Of a stretch of 64,000 nt of DNA, positions 53,217 to 62,125 are shown piece by piece. How positions within the stretch are numbered: position 1 is the stretch's first letter; each line of letters begins with the position of its first letter. The stretch comes from Nostocoides_A vanveenii. Its GTDB lineage: Bacteria > Actinomycetota > Actinomycetes > Actinomycetales > Dermatophilaceae. The position numbers were made by a program, and so were the translations under genes. The stretch covers positions 1-64,000 of the forward strand of contig NZ_BAAAPN010000035.1 of the NCBI RefSeq assembly GCF_039531165.1, given 5' to 3'. Under the pieces are notes generated by a model. That model was not told where the DNA came from. It saw nothing but the letters and a program-made list of their open reading frames with translations, and ran no database searches.

Positions 53217-53229
53217 TTTGGTGAGTGAT

Positions 53230-53704
53230 ATGACGGGTCATCGGGACGCCCCGGCAAGTGGCATGGTCGATGCTGTGCCGATGTGGACCGGATCGGAGTC
53301 ACTCTCTGCTCTGGAGGACGCGATGGAGGTGGCGGCTGCCGTCCCCGCCGCGGTGGCTCGGCGCGCGAGCATGTCGACGTCCGAGATTCACTCACTTCGT
53401 CACCTGATGCGCGCGCCCATTGGCCCGGTCGACCTGGCCAAGTCCCTCGGGATAACGACGGCAGCCTCCTCAGGGGTCGTCGATCGTCTCGTCGCCCACG
53501 GCCACGCCGAACGCCGTCCACACGGCGGCGGCGGCCGCCGCGTCGAGGTCGTGATCACCCCGAGCGGACGTTCCGAGGTGCTGGAGTTGCTCCCCGATGT
53601 TCGCACGCCTCGCCGAGGTGGATTCCCTGCTGAGCGAGGAGGAGCGGGCCATCGTCACCCGCTACCTTCGGGGCGCAATCGTCGCGATGCGCGCGGTGAT
53701 GTGA
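53230..53704 (+). pseudogene. MarR-family regulator with apparent +1 frameshift
   Basis: Winged-helix text is clear: MSTSEIHSLRHLMRAPIGPV, DLAKSLGITTAASSGVVDRL, GGRRVEVVITPSGRSEVLEL. After the CCCC run at 53592-53595 the original frame degenerates, while the frame one base over reads MFARLAEVDSLLSEEERAIV and ends in TGA 53702-53704, a normal MarR C-terminal helix. One extra C would explain this. Start taken at ATG 53230 (GGTGAG upstream); GTG 53221 is possible. Confidence 0.75.
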
Positions 53705-53729
53705 CGCGTCGCGTCACGACCGGCCGAGC

Positions 53730-54104
53730 TCAGGAGTGGACGATGTAGTGGAGGATCACGTCGTGGGTGTGTTTGGCCTTGTCCGAGCCACGCAGCAGGA
53801 TCTCGTAGGTCCCGTGGGAGGTGTGGATCGCCACCGTCGTCTCCTCAGTGAAGCGACCGAAGACCGAGGCGTTCGAGGCGTAGGAGACGGCGGTGATCTT
53901 GTTGTAGGGCACCGAGGTCACGGCCACCTTGCCACCGGCGAAGGAGTTGTCCTGCAGGATCACGCGCATATTCGTCAGTCCGATGAAGCCGGTGCCGACG
54001 TCCTTGCCGTCATAGACCGCGAAGACCGTCTCGTCGGGCAGCAGGCTGCCCTGCACGATCGCTAGTTGGTCCTTCTTGTCGTAGTAGATCTCGTCGGCCA
54101 CCAT
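53730..54104 (-). CDS. PH-domain (bPH-type) protein
   Basis: 124 residues; AAGGAG lies 4 nt before ATG 54104. Sequence DGKDVGTGFIGLTNMRVILQ, then VTSVPYNKITAVSYASNASV is typical of bacterial PH/YdjM-like YokE domains. Soluble, no membrane segment. Function unknown. Divergent from a macrodomain gene with a 12-bp inverted repeat between them. Confidence 0.75.
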   Translation of the reverse strand: MVADEIYYDKKDQLAIVQGSLLPDETVFAVYDGKDVGTGFIGLTNMRVILQDNSFAGGKVAVTSVPYNKITAVSYASNASVFGRFTEETTVAIHTSHGTYEILLRGSDKAKHTHDVILHYIVHS

Positions 54105-54120
54105 GCGCTCCTTCGCCTTG

Positions 54121-54175
54121 CCGTATGCCGCGCCCCACCGCGGGCGCGCACCCAAGGGTGGCACGCGGCATACGG
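54121..54175. promoter_or_regulatory. 12-bp inverted repeat carrying GTATGCC/GGCATAC
   Basis: CCGTATGCCGCG (54121-54132) and CGCGGCATACGG (54164-54175) are exact reverse complements, 31 nt apart, filling most of the 78-bp space between two divergent starts. The cores are the heptamer enriched all over the window. Confidence 0.6.
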
Positions 54176-54182
54176 TGTCGCC

Positions 54183-54743
54183 ATGGGCAATATCGAGATT
54201 GTCACCGGCGACATCACCACGCAGAAAGTGGACGCCATCGTCAATGCGGCCAACTCCTCGTTGCTGGGCGGCGGCGGAGTCGACGGGGCCATCCATCGGG
54301 CGGCCGGGCCGGAGTTGCTGGCGGCCTGCCGGGAGTTGCGGGATTCGACGCTGCCGGACGGGCTTCCGCCCGGAGACGCGATCGCCACCCCGGGCTTCGC
54401 GCTGCCGGCCAAGTGGGTGATCCACACCGTTGGCCCGAATCGCCATGCGGGAGCGACGGATCCAGCCACTCTGCGCCGGTGCTTCACCAACAGCATCAGC
54501 GTGGCCCGGGGCATGGGGGCCCGCCGGATGGCCTTCCCGGCCGTGAGCGCAGGTGTCTACGGCTGGGCGATGGGGACGGTCGCCGAGCTGGGCTTGGCCG
54601 CCGCCGCGGAAGGCGTGAGTCGACGCGGTGGCATGGATCTGATCCGGTTCGTGCTCGTCAGCCCGGAGGCGGCCACCGTCTTCACCGAGACGGCCGACCG
54701 GCTGGGCATCGCGGCGCGCGGGTCTTCGGCTCGGCGACACTGA
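54183..54743 (+). CDS. Macrodomain protein (MacroD-type ADP-ribose hydrolase)
   Basis: 186 residues from ATG 54183. IVTGDITTQKVDAIVNAANS, LLGGGGVDGAIHRAAGPELL, FALPAKWVIHTVGPN and FPAVSAGVYGWAMG are the four ADP-ribose-binding stretches of MacroD/YmdB proteins, which remove O-acetyl-ADP-ribose or protein-linked ADP-ribose. Confidence 0.94.
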   Translation: MGNIEIVTGDITTQKVDAIVNAANSSLLGGGGVDGAIHRAAGPELLAACRELRDSTLPDGLPPGDAIATPGFALPAKWVIHTVGPNRHAGATDPATLRRCFTNSISVARGMGARRMAFPAVSAGVYGWAMGTVAELGLAAAAEGVSRRGGMDLIRFVLVSPEAATVFTETADRLGIAARGSSARRH

Positions 54744-55310
54744 CCCACGTCATGGTGCTGTCCCAACGACGAATGTCGTGCACGAGGTGCGTCCAGGCGC
54801 ACCGTCTGCACGACAAGCACGTGCGCGCGGGTGCGCTTGACCGCGCCTGATGACCGACGAACGCGGGTGACCCGGCAGCACGCTGTAGCCGTGGGTCTCG
54901 GGGCGCCGAAAAGGGCGCGTCAGTGATCGCCTTGACCTTGGCCGTGCATCATCATCTGGCTCACCTGCGCGCCGCCGTGCACTCCTGCGCCCGACGGGAC
55001 TCACTCACGTGCGAGCCAGGCCGACGCCACGTCGCCCGTCGTTCCTGCCGTGCCCCTTCCGCCGCCGGACCAGACGCGGACCTAAATCGTGAATATGCGG
55101 CATAGGTGCGTCCTTCGCTCGACATAGCGCAGTTGACCAGCACCATGGCACGGCGACCTGTGGACGCCCTGTCAGCGCCCCGTGAACCTCGGGGTGCCCG
55201 GCGGGCACACCGAGGCGCGGGGGTCAGCCCCACGTAACCTGCGCAGGGTCGCCCCCTGCCCTCCATCGCAGTCGGCCTGCGCGCGCCAGGCCGCGTAATG
55301 CAGCCGAGAC
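54744..55310. other. 567-bp intergenic region without a supported gene
   Basis: No open frame here has a convincing start or family. A hairpin at 55187-55215 (TCGG-GTGCCC paired with GGGCAC-CCGA) lies about 100 nt downstream of the NlpC/P60 stop and may terminate that minus-strand transcript. Nothing else recognised. Confidence 0.5.
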
Positions 55311-56090
55311 CTACGGGCGGCCGTAGGTGACGCTGGAACTCCAGATCGCGCGCAGGCCCGAGGACAGGCCGGTGCGCGGCGAGTCGTACATCATGCCGTT
55401 GCCCGCGTAGATGCCCACGTGGTAGGCCGGGTAGCCGAAGAAGACCAGGTCACCGGGCTGCGGCGAACTGACCCGGGTGGTCGCGGCCTGCTGGCCGGCG
55501 GCGGTGCGGGGCAGGCTGATGCCGACCTTGGCGAAGATGTACATCGTGAAACCGGAGCAGTCGAAGCCGGCCGGGGTGGAGCCGCCGTAGACATACGGGA
55601 TGCCCGACAGGCTCGCGGCAATCGCCAGCACGCCACCGGAAACGGGCGGCGGCGGGGCCTGGGGGGCCGGGTTGTCGGTCGTGCTGCCGCCGGCGTTGCT
55701 CGTGGCGGGAACGGTGGAGCGCGTGGTGGTCGTGCGGCTCGCAGCGGTCTGCGTGCGGGCGGCTACCGGGACAACAACGGGCTTGGGCTTCGGCTTGGCA
55801 ACGGCCTTGACGCCGATGGTGCCGAACTTGGCGAGGACCGGACCGGCGGCCTTGGGCGCGGTCACGGCCGGGGCAGCGGCGGCGACCGTCTTGGCGGCGG
55901 GGGCGGCAGCGGGCGCGACCGGAGCGGCAGGCGCGGCGGAGGCGGTGGCGGCCATCGCCGAGACCAGCGCGGTCGTCGCGGCCAGAACCGCGCCGGCGCG
56001 CACGACGGCGTCGGTCGAGGAGTGGTTCTGGCTCTTGTTCTGCGCAATTCGGGCGCGGGCGGAATAGCGCCCCGAGGCAAGCTTCGGCAC
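55311..56090 (-). CDS. Secreted NlpC/P60 peptidoglycan endopeptidase
   Basis: 259 residues from GTG 56090 (GAGAGG ribosome site). A signal-peptide-like helix (AVVRAGAVLAATTALVSAMA, then ATASAAPAAP) is followed by Ala/Pro and Lys/Pro/Thr linkers. The C-terminal NlpC/P60 domain has the catalytic Cys in STPAGFDCSGFTMYIFAKVG, His in YPAYHVGIYAGNGMM, and SPQPGDLVFFG. It cleaves peptide cross-bridges in the wall. A c-di-AMP riboswitch precedes it. Confidence 0.93.
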   Translation of the reverse strand: MPKLASGRYSARARIAQNKSQNHSSTDAVVRAGAVLAATTALVSAMAATASAAPAAPVAPAAAPAAKTVAAAAPAVTAPKAAGPVLAKFGTIGVKAVAKPKPKPVVVPVAARTQTAASRTTTTRSTVPATSNAGGSTTDNPAPQAPPPPVSGGVLAIAASLSGIPYVYGGSTPAGFDCSGFTMYIFAKVGISLPRTAAGQQAATTRVSSPQPGDLVFFGYPAYHVGIYAGNGMMYDSPRTGLSSGLRAIWSSSVTYGRP

Positions 56091-56100
56091 GGTGACCTCT

Positions 56101-56276
56101 CGACGCCTACGAGGTGAGCTGTCGGGTTCGGACGAGAGATGCTGTCCGGCCCGCCGGTCGAACCTGGCGGACTTCACCCCAAGGACGCAAGCGCCCGAAG
56201 GTGGGTCCCCCGCTCCTACCTGGCGGAATCTTCGGTCCGTGCACCTGGTGGTAGGACTCGGCGATCCAGGCGTTCG
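56101..56276 (-). promoter_or_regulatory. c-di-AMP (ydaO/yuaA) riboswitch
   Basis: Read on the minus strand, the leader contains conserved blocks in order: ATCGCCGAGTCCT, GTGCACGGACCG, GCGGGGGACCCA, TTGGGGTGAAG, GTCCGAACCCG, CAGCTCACCTCGTAGGCGTC. ACGCCT and AGGCGT at the ends form the closing P1 stem (near 56268-56273 and 56103-56108). The 3' side ends about 10 nt before the GTG start, so ligand binding could hide the ribosome site as well as affect transcription. This class controls wall hydrolase genes in Actinobacteria; c-di-AMP normally turns it off. Confidence 0.92.
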
Positions 56277-56451
56277 GGCGGCTCTGGGGGAGCCGCGAGA
56301 CGAAACGGTACACACTCCCCCGCCATATGTCACGTTTCGATCACAGGGCGGTGACGGATCGGTGAGGAATACCACACCATGCTGTCTGCCGGCGCCACGC
56401 CGGTCAGCGGCGGCTCCCGGCGCTCACCACCACACCGCCTTTGGGGGTGTC

Positions 56452-57150
56452 CTACTGGGTCTGCACGAAGACGTGGTCGGCGATGTCCTCGGGCAACGAA
56501 ACGCCCTCGGTGAAGTCGCGGGTGGCGCCCACCGCGAGCACTCGGCCGTCCTCGCGGCGGACGCGAATCGCCTCGCCGGGCCGCACGCCGGCCTCGGTGA
56601 GCAACTTCAGAGCCTCGTGGTCGATCTGGACCGGCTCGCCGATCTGGCGGACGGTGACATGGGCCTCGTCGCTGTCGGCGATGGCCGACATCGTCTCCAG
56701 CCCGGCCCGGAAGTCCTCGACGCTGGCCGCCTCGCCCAACTCGGCAAGCCCGGGGATCGGATTGCCATAGGGCGAGAGCAGGTCGTCACCGAGCAGGGCG
56801 ATGATCCGGCGCTCGACCCGTTCGGAGATCACGTGCTCCCAGCGGCAGGCCTCGTCGTGGACGTACTCCCACTCCAAGCCGATGACGTCGACGAGCAGCC
56901 GTTCCGCCAGCCGATGCTTGCGCATCACGCGGGTCGCGCGCTGCCGACCGAGGTCGGTGAACTCGAGGTGCCGGTCACCGGCGATCGAGACCAGGCCATC
57001 GCGTTCCATGCGGGCGATGGTCTGCGAGACGGTGGGTCCGGAGTGGCCGAGGCGCTCGGCGATGCGGGCCCGCAGGGGCGGGATCCCTTCTTCGTCGAGT
57101 TCGAAGATGGTCTTGAGATACATCTCCGTGGTGTCGATCAGGTCACTCAC
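56452..57150 (-). CDS. DtxR/IdeR-family iron-dependent repressor
   Basis: 232 residues from GTG 57150; this start, not the ATG 9 nt upstream, places the metal ligand Met at position 10 (SDLIDTTEMYL) as in DtxR. The second site VHDEACRWEHVIS has Cys, Glu and His of the iron-type (not MntR) family. An SH3-like C-terminal domain follows. Represses iron uptake genes when iron-loaded. The next gene upstream is an MFS transporter. Confidence 0.93.
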   Translation of the reverse strand: MSDLIDTTEMYLKTIFELDEEGIPPLRARIAERLGHSGPTVSQTIARMERDGLVSIAGDRHLEFTDLGRQRATRVMRKHRLAERLLVDVIGLEWEYVHDEACRWEHVISERVERRIIALLGDDLLSPYGNPIPGLAELGEAASVEDFRAGLETMSAIADSDEAHVTVRQIGEPVQIDHEALKLLTEAGVRPGEAIRVRREDGRVLAVGATRDFTEGVSLPEDIADHVFVQTQ

Positions 57151-57163
57151 GCGCGCCATCCTC

Positions 57164-58360
57164 TCATCGGCGGCGCCGATCGAGCGCGCTCACCCAATGG
57201 GCGATCCACGCCGTGCCCGCGAGCGCGAGCCCCCCGACGGCCAGGCTCGCGCTCGCCAACCCGGTGGCCGCGATGATGGCGCTGACGACGAGTGGGCCGC
57301 CACTCGCGCCGATGTCTCCGCACAGGCGCCAGCCCCCGAGATATTTCGCCCGGTGCACCACCGGGGCGGTGTCGGCACCGAGCGTCATCACGATGCCCGA
57401 TCCCAGGCCGTTGCCGACGGCCATCAAGATGGTGACGGCGAGCAGGCCCGCCAGGCTGGCGGTCAGGGGGAGCACCAGGAAGCCCAGGGCCAGCAGTCCG
57501 GCGCACGGCACGGCCACCATCGCCCGCCCACGCCGGTCCATCACCCAGCCGGCCGGATAGAAGATGGCCACCTCGACCAGAGCCCCGATCGCGAAGACCA
57601 TCGAGACCTGCGACGCGCTCAGGCCGATGTGCTCTCCCCAGAGCGGCAGCACGCTCAGTCGCACCGCCCGCAGCCCGTTGATCGTCATCGCCGAGGTCCC
57701 GAGGGTGGCCAGGACGCGCGTATGCCGGCGCAGCAGCGTCCACGTCGATGCCGGATCCGCGCGCCCCAGTTCGCGGGCCTCGTGACCGAGGTCGTCGACC
57801 CGGAGCACGAGCAGGAGCGCCGCCAGGGAGGCCAAGACGCTGGCCACGAAGGCGGCCCGAATCCCCCACTGGTGAATGACCGCCGTCCCGACCAGCGGGC
57901 CGATCACCATGCCGATCCGGTGGCTGCCGCCCAGCGTTGAGAGCGCCCGAGCGCGTAGGTGCTCCGGCACCGCGTCGATCATGAAACCCTGACGCGCCAG
58001 GAGGAAGACACTCCACGTCATCCCCGTGACGAAGGCCGCGGCCCCAAGGACGAGAACCGAGAGCGCCGACGCCGCGATGGCGGCCGTCAGCGCGCCACCG
58101 ACCGAGGCGATGACCATCGCCCGCCGCTCGCCGATCCGCGCGATCATCGCCCCCGCGGGAAGGGAGGCGCACAGCTGGCCAACGCCGAGGAGCCCGGCAA
58201 CCAGCGCGGCCTGCCCGACAGTGGCTCCGAGCTGGCGCGCCAAGAGCGGGACGATCGGGATGGCCGCGCCGTAGCCAATCCCCTCGAGGATCGTCGGCCC
58301 GTATGCCGCGACCGCCACCGAGCGCAGCCGGAAGTCCTCCCGGGGCGGGCTGGTGGTCAT
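57164..58360 (-). CDS. MFS transporter
   Basis: 398 residues from ATG 58360. Twelve hydrophobic segments; motif A AGAMIARIGERRAMVIASVG after helix 2. Substrate unknown. Its stop is 13 nt before the dtxR GTG, so the two may be cotranscribed. The 181-bp gap beyond (58361-58541) has only a short GAACCGGTTC palindrome at 58460-58469. Confidence 0.85.
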   Translation of the reverse strand: MTTSPPREDFRLRSVAVAAYGPTILEGIGYGAAIPIVPLLARQLGATVGQAALVAGLLGVGQLCASLPAGAMIARIGERRAMVIASVGGALTAAIAASALSVLVLGAAAFVTGMTWSVFLLARQGFMIDAVPEHLRARALSTLGGSHRIGMVIGPLVGTAVIHQWGIRAAFVASVLASLAALLLVLRVDDLGHEARELGRADPASTWTLLRRHTRVLATLGTSAMTINGLRAVRLSVLPLWGEHIGLSASQVSMVFAIGALVEVAIFYPAGWVMDRRGRAMVAVPCAGLLALGFLVLPLTASLAGLLAVTILMAVGNGLGSGIVMTLGADTAPVVHRAKYLGGWRLCGDIGASGGPLVVSAIIAATGLASASLAVGGLALAGTAWIAHWVSALDRRRR

Positions 58361-58541
58361 TCCAGCGAGCCTAGACATCCGCACCGACAACCCGCCGGTT
58401 CGCGCTCGGGTCGGCCCCCGCGTGGACAGTCAGGCGATGCGCACCGGCTCAACCGATGCGAACCGGTTCAAGCGCCGCGAACCGGGTGCACCGATGCACC
58501 CCTGGGCTCGGCGCTACACACCTGGTGCCTACGCCGCGGGC

Positions 58542-59231
58542 TCAGGGTTGTCGGCGCGAGATCGCCCAAGCGGCGGCGTCGGCCAGGCTGCCCTCGGCCA
58601 CACGGGCATACACGATCCGGTCGTGCAGGCGATCGGGGCGCCCGGCCCAGAACTCGACCTCCTCAGGCACGATCCGGTAGCCGCCCCAGCGCGTCGGCAC
58701 GGGCACATCGTCGGGCGAGCCGGTGTCCGGCCAGCGGGCCGCCAACTCGGCCGAGCGCGCCTCCAACGCGCTGCGCGAGGCGATGGGCGCGGACTGCTCC
58801 GACGCCCAGGCCGAGATCCGCGATCCCCAGGGCCGGGTGACGAAATAGTCGCGCACGAGCTCGTCCGGCAACTCCACCGCACGTCCGCGGAAGCGGATCG
58901 CCCGGAACATCGCCGGCCAGGTCAAGGTTGCAGCCACACCAGGATTGGCCGCGAGCTGGCGACCCTTGGCCGAATCCAGGTTGGTCACAAAACCCGGACC
59001 CTCCGGGGTAAGGAAGCGCATCAACACCGTCCGGACGTCCGGCAGCCCCACAGCGTCCACGGTGGCCACGGCCATCGCGGTCGGTTCGGGCACATCGCCG
59101 CGCTCAGCCGCCCGCGCGACGGCAGCGTCGATCCAGGCGGAGGCGACGGCATACGGATTGTCCGCGAGACCGCCGATGTCGACGGCGTCACCGGTGTAGG
59201 AGATGCGAGGAGCCAGCGGATCCGGTGCCAT
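58542..59231 (-). CDS. pdxH: Pyridoxamine 5'-phosphate oxidase
   Basis: 229 residues from ATG 59231. Makes pyridoxal phosphate with FMN and oxygen. TAMAVATVDAVGLPDVRTVL, GFVTNLDSAKGRQLAANPGV, and the C-terminal RWGGYRIVPEEVEFWAGRP, then RLHDRI are the PNPOx signatures. Divergent from the citrate synthase gene, a conserved actinobacterial arrangement. Confidence 0.95.
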   Translation of the reverse strand: MAPDPLAPRISYTGDAVDIGGLADNPYAVASAWIDAAVARAAERGDVPEPTAMAVATVDAVGLPDVRTVLMRFLTPEGPGFVTNLDSAKGRQLAANPGVAATLTWPAMFRAIRFRGRAVELPDELVRDYFVTRPWGSRISAWASEQSAPIASRSALEARSAELAARWPDTGSPDDVPVPTRWGGYRIVPEEVEFWAGRPDRLHDRIVYARVAEGSLADAAAWAISRRQP

Positions 59232-59341
59232 GGACCGAGCGTATGCCTGCGCCCCTTGCGGACGTGATGCCGCGAGTGTCGGCGGTGGCGTGCAGAATAG
59301 GCACGCCAACAGGCAACGGAACAGTCTGGGATGGGGTAGCC

Positions 59342-60445
59342 ATGAGCGACAGCGACGTCAAGCACGGCCTCGAAGGGGTCATTGCGTTCGAATCCGAGAT
59401 CGCGGAGCCCGATAAAGAAGGTGGCGCGCTGCGCTATCGCGGAGTCGACCTGAAGGACCTGGTCGGTCGCGTCAGTTTCGGCCAGGTGTGGGGTCTGCTG
59501 GTCGACAATGCGATGGATCCGGGGTTGCCGCCGGCCGAGCCCTTCCCGCTGCCCGTCCACACCGGCGACATCCGCGTCGATGTGCAATCGGCCCTGTGCC
59601 AGCTCGCGCCGCTGTGGGGCTTCCGCCCGCTTCTCGACATCACCCCCGAGCAGGCACGGGAAGACCTCGCGCGCGCCTCGGTGATGGCGATGTCCTTCAT
59701 CGCGCAGTCCGCGCACGGCCTCGGCACACCCATGGTGCCGCAGAGCAGGGTCGATGAGGGCAAGACCATCGTCGAGCGGTTCATGATCCGGTGGCGCGGT
59801 GAGCCGGACCCCGCCCACGTCGAGGCGATCGACGCCTACTTCATCTCGGCCGCCGAGCACGGTATGAACGCGTCCACCTTCACCGCGCGGGTCATCGCCT
59901 CCACCGGTGCCGACGTCGCGGCGTGCCTGTCCGGTGCCGTCGGTGCCCTCTCCGGCCCGCTGCACGGGGGGGCGCCGTCGCGCGCGAAGCACATGATCGA
60001 AGGTGTGGAGCGCTCGGGCAACGCCGAGGAATACGTCAAGGGCGTCTTCGACCGCGGTGAGCGGTTGATGGGCTTCGGGCACCGCGTCTATCGCGCCTAT
60101 GACCCGCGGGCCGCGGTCCTGCGTGACACCTGCAAGCGGCTCGGCGCCCCGCGCTACGAGGTGGCGGTCGAGTTGGAGAAGGCCGCCATCGCGGCCCTCG
60201 CCGAGCGCTATCCCGAGCGCAAGATGGAGACCAATGTCGACTACTGGGCGGCCGTGCTGCTCGACTTCGCCGACGTGCCGGGCGAGATGATGACGCCGCT
60301 CTTCGTCTCGGCGCGCACCGCGGGCTGGGCGGCGCACATCTTGGAGCAGAAGAGGACCGGCCGCCTGATCCGGCCGTCCTCGAAGTATGTCGGCCCGGGT
60401 CCCCGTCCGTTGGAGGACGTCCAAGGCTTCCGCGCGCACAGCTGA
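59342..60445 (+). CDS. citA: Citrate synthase 2 (CitA type)
   Basis: 367 residues from ATG 59342. Catalytic regions: SGPLHGGAPSRA (His), GFGHRVYRAYDPRA (His), and TNVDYWAAVLLDFADV (Asp). The N-terminus GLEGVIAFESEIAEPDKEGG, then LRYRGVDL is that of short actinobacterial type II-like citrate synthases. Condenses oxaloacetate and acetyl-CoA. A perfect hairpin follows at 60503-60532. Confidence 0.95.
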   Translation: MSDSDVKHGLEGVIAFESEIAEPDKEGGALRYRGVDLKDLVGRVSFGQVWGLLVDNAMDPGLPPAEPFPLPVHTGDIRVDVQSALCQLAPLWGFRPLLDITPEQAREDLARASVMAMSFIAQSAHGLGTPMVPQSRVDEGKTIVERFMIRWRGEPDPAHVEAIDAYFISAAEHGMNASTFTARVIASTGADVAACLSGAVGALSGPLHGGAPSRAKHMIEGVERSGNAEEYVKGVFDRGERLMGFGHRVYRAYDPRAAVLRDTCKRLGAPRYEVAVELEKAAIAALAERYPERKMETNVDYWAAVLLDFADVPGEMMTPLFVSARTAGWAAHILEQKRTGRLIRPSSKYVGPGPRPLEDVQGFRAHS

Positions 60446-60502
60446 CTCGAAGGCGATCGCACCGGCCAGGCGATGTGAATATCCCTGCGCCACAATGCCA
60501 AC

Positions 60503-60532
60503 CGGCGCCTGCCCCGTTGGGGGCAGGCGCCG
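60503..60532 (+). terminator. Hairpin terminator after citrate synthase gene
   Basis: Perfect 13-bp arms (60503-60515, 60520-60532) around GTTG, 57 nt past the stop. Confidence 0.88.
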
Positions 60533-60633
60533 ATTCGATTCGTTGCGGGGTGCTTCGCCTCGGTCCCCGCGACGTCTCGACGCGTTCGACCCCGCGCTCC
60601 GTGCGCGTCGGTCGCAGCTCGTCGAGTCGAGCC

Positions 60634-60723
60634 TCAGCGGCCGCGGTAGCCGGGCACCGGCGGGTTGAAGACGTCCAGCGTCCAGGCGTCGAACTTCTTC
60701 AGCCAGGTTTTGATGTGGGTCAT
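60634..60723 (-). CDS. Putative 29-residue small protein
   Basis: Begins MTHIKTWLKKFDAW, continues with TLDVFNPPV and ends PGYRGR. AAAGAGG lies about 6 nt before the ATG, and an AT-rich promoter-like stretch (TTGCGT near 60820 on the minus strand) lies upstream, unusual for this genome. Amphipathic start and Pro/Arg end; no family recognised. The good ribosome site and typical codon use make a real gene likely. It is antiparallel to its neighbours citA and serC. Confidence 0.5.
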   Translation of the reverse strand: MTHIKTWLKKFDAWTLDVFNPPVPGYRGR

Positions 60724-60957
60724 GGCGAACCTCTTTCGGGAGTGATTGGTGTGCGTGTCCTTCGGGCACTTCCTTGTGACTCCTCCTCAATGGTGCGACT
60801 TTTGCTTCCATAACTCAAATGTGAAAAACGCAATTGATACATGCGCATGACGCATGCTTTAAGCCTCAGCGCGTTTATGGCATACGGCTGGGTCCGGCCG
60901 TCCCGGGTGGCGGGACGTGGCACCGGTCGTGGGGGCGGCTTTGTCAGACTTGAGCAC

Positions 60958-62088
60958 GTGACTGCAGACCTGAGTGACCTCCGCCTTCCCGACGACCTGC
61001 GGCCGGCCGACGGCCGTTTCGGGTGCGGCCCGTCGAAGATCCGGCCCGAGCAGATGGCCGCGCTCGCCGAGATCGGGACCACCGTGCTGGGCACCTCCCA
61101 CCGTCAGGCGCCCGTGAAGAACCTCGTCAAGGCCGTCCGCGAGGGCCTGGCCGAGCTCTTCCAACTCCCCGAGGGCTACGAGGTCGTCCTCGGCAATGGC
61201 GGCTCGACCGCGTTCTGGGATATCGCCGCTTTCGGCCTGATCCGCGAACGCAGCCAGCACCTGGCCTTCGGCGAGTTCTCGGCGAAGTTCGGCTCGGTCA
61301 CCAAGGCCGCGCCCTTCCTCGGTGAGCCGACGATCCTCAAGGCGGACCCGGGGACGCTCGCCACGGCAACCGCCGAGGCGGGTGTGGACGCCTACGCCTG
61401 GCCCCACAACGAGACCTCGACGGGCGTCATGGCGCCGGTTCACCGGGTGCCCGGCGCCGACGACGACGCGCTCATCCTCATCGACGCCACCTCCGGCGCC
61501 GGCGGCCTGCCCGTCGAGATCGCCGAGACCGACGTCTATTACTTCGCGCCGCAGAAGTGTTTTGCCTCCGACGGTGGCCTGTGGCTCGCGCTCTTCTCCC
61601 CCGCCGCCCTGGCCCGGGTCGACGAGATCACCGCGAGCGGCCGCTGGGTGCCCGACTTCTTCAGCCTGCCCACGGCGATCGACAACTCGCGCAAGGAGCA
61701 GACCTACAACACGCCGGCCGTCGCGACTCTCGCGCTCATGGCCGAGCAGCTGCGCTGGATGAACGAGAACGGTGGCCTGGCCTTCACCACCGGCCGCACG
61801 GCCGACTCCTCCTCGCGCCTGTATGCCTGGGCGGAGGCGTCCGAGGTCGCCACCCCCTTCGTCGCCGAGCCGGCCGCTCGCTCGCAGGTCGTCGGGACCA
61901 TCGACTTCGTCGACTCGGTGGACGCGGCAGCGATCGCCAAGGTGTTGCGCGCCAACGGAATCGTCGACACCGAGCCCTACCGCAAGCTCGGTCGCAACCA
62001 GTTGCGCATCGCGATGTTCCCGGCCGTCGACCCCGACGACATCACCCGGCTGACCGGCGCCATCGACTACATCCTCGAGCGCCTGTGA
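60958..62088 (+). CDS. serC: Phosphoserine aminotransferase
   Basis: 376 residues from GTG 60958. Mycobacterial-type SerC: RFGCGPSKIRPEQMAALAEI, GTSHRQAPVKNLV, LGNGGSTAFWDIAAFGLI, and the PLP lysine region YYFAPQKCFASDGGLWLA. Converts phosphohydroxypyruvate and glutamate to phosphoserine; PLP-dependent, which fits with pdxH nearby. Followed closely by convergent genes. Confidence 0.95.
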   Translation: MTADLSDLRLPDDLRPADGRFGCGPSKIRPEQMAALAEIGTTVLGTSHRQAPVKNLVKAVREGLAELFQLPEGYEVVLGNGGSTAFWDIAAFGLIRERSQHLAFGEFSAKFGSVTKAAPFLGEPTILKADPGTLATATAEAGVDAYAWPHNETSTGVMAPVHRVPGADDDALILIDATSGAGGLPVEIAETDVYYFAPQKCFASDGGLWLALFSPAALARVDEITASGRWVPDFFSLPTAIDNSRKEQTYNTPAVATLALMAEQLRWMNENGGLAFTTGRTADSSSRLYAWAEASEVATPFVAEPAARSQVVGTIDFVDSVDAAAIAKVLRANGIVDTEPYRKLGRNQLRIAMFPAVDPDDITRLTGAIDYILERL

Positions 62089-62125
62089 CCCGAGCCGGGG
62101 CGAGCCTTCCCCGTCTCGGCTCAGG

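Noticed and set aside
54750..55266. Short open frames on both strands between macrodomain and NlpC genes
   Set aside because: No ribosome sites, no recognisable domains, and the frames overlap each other antisense.
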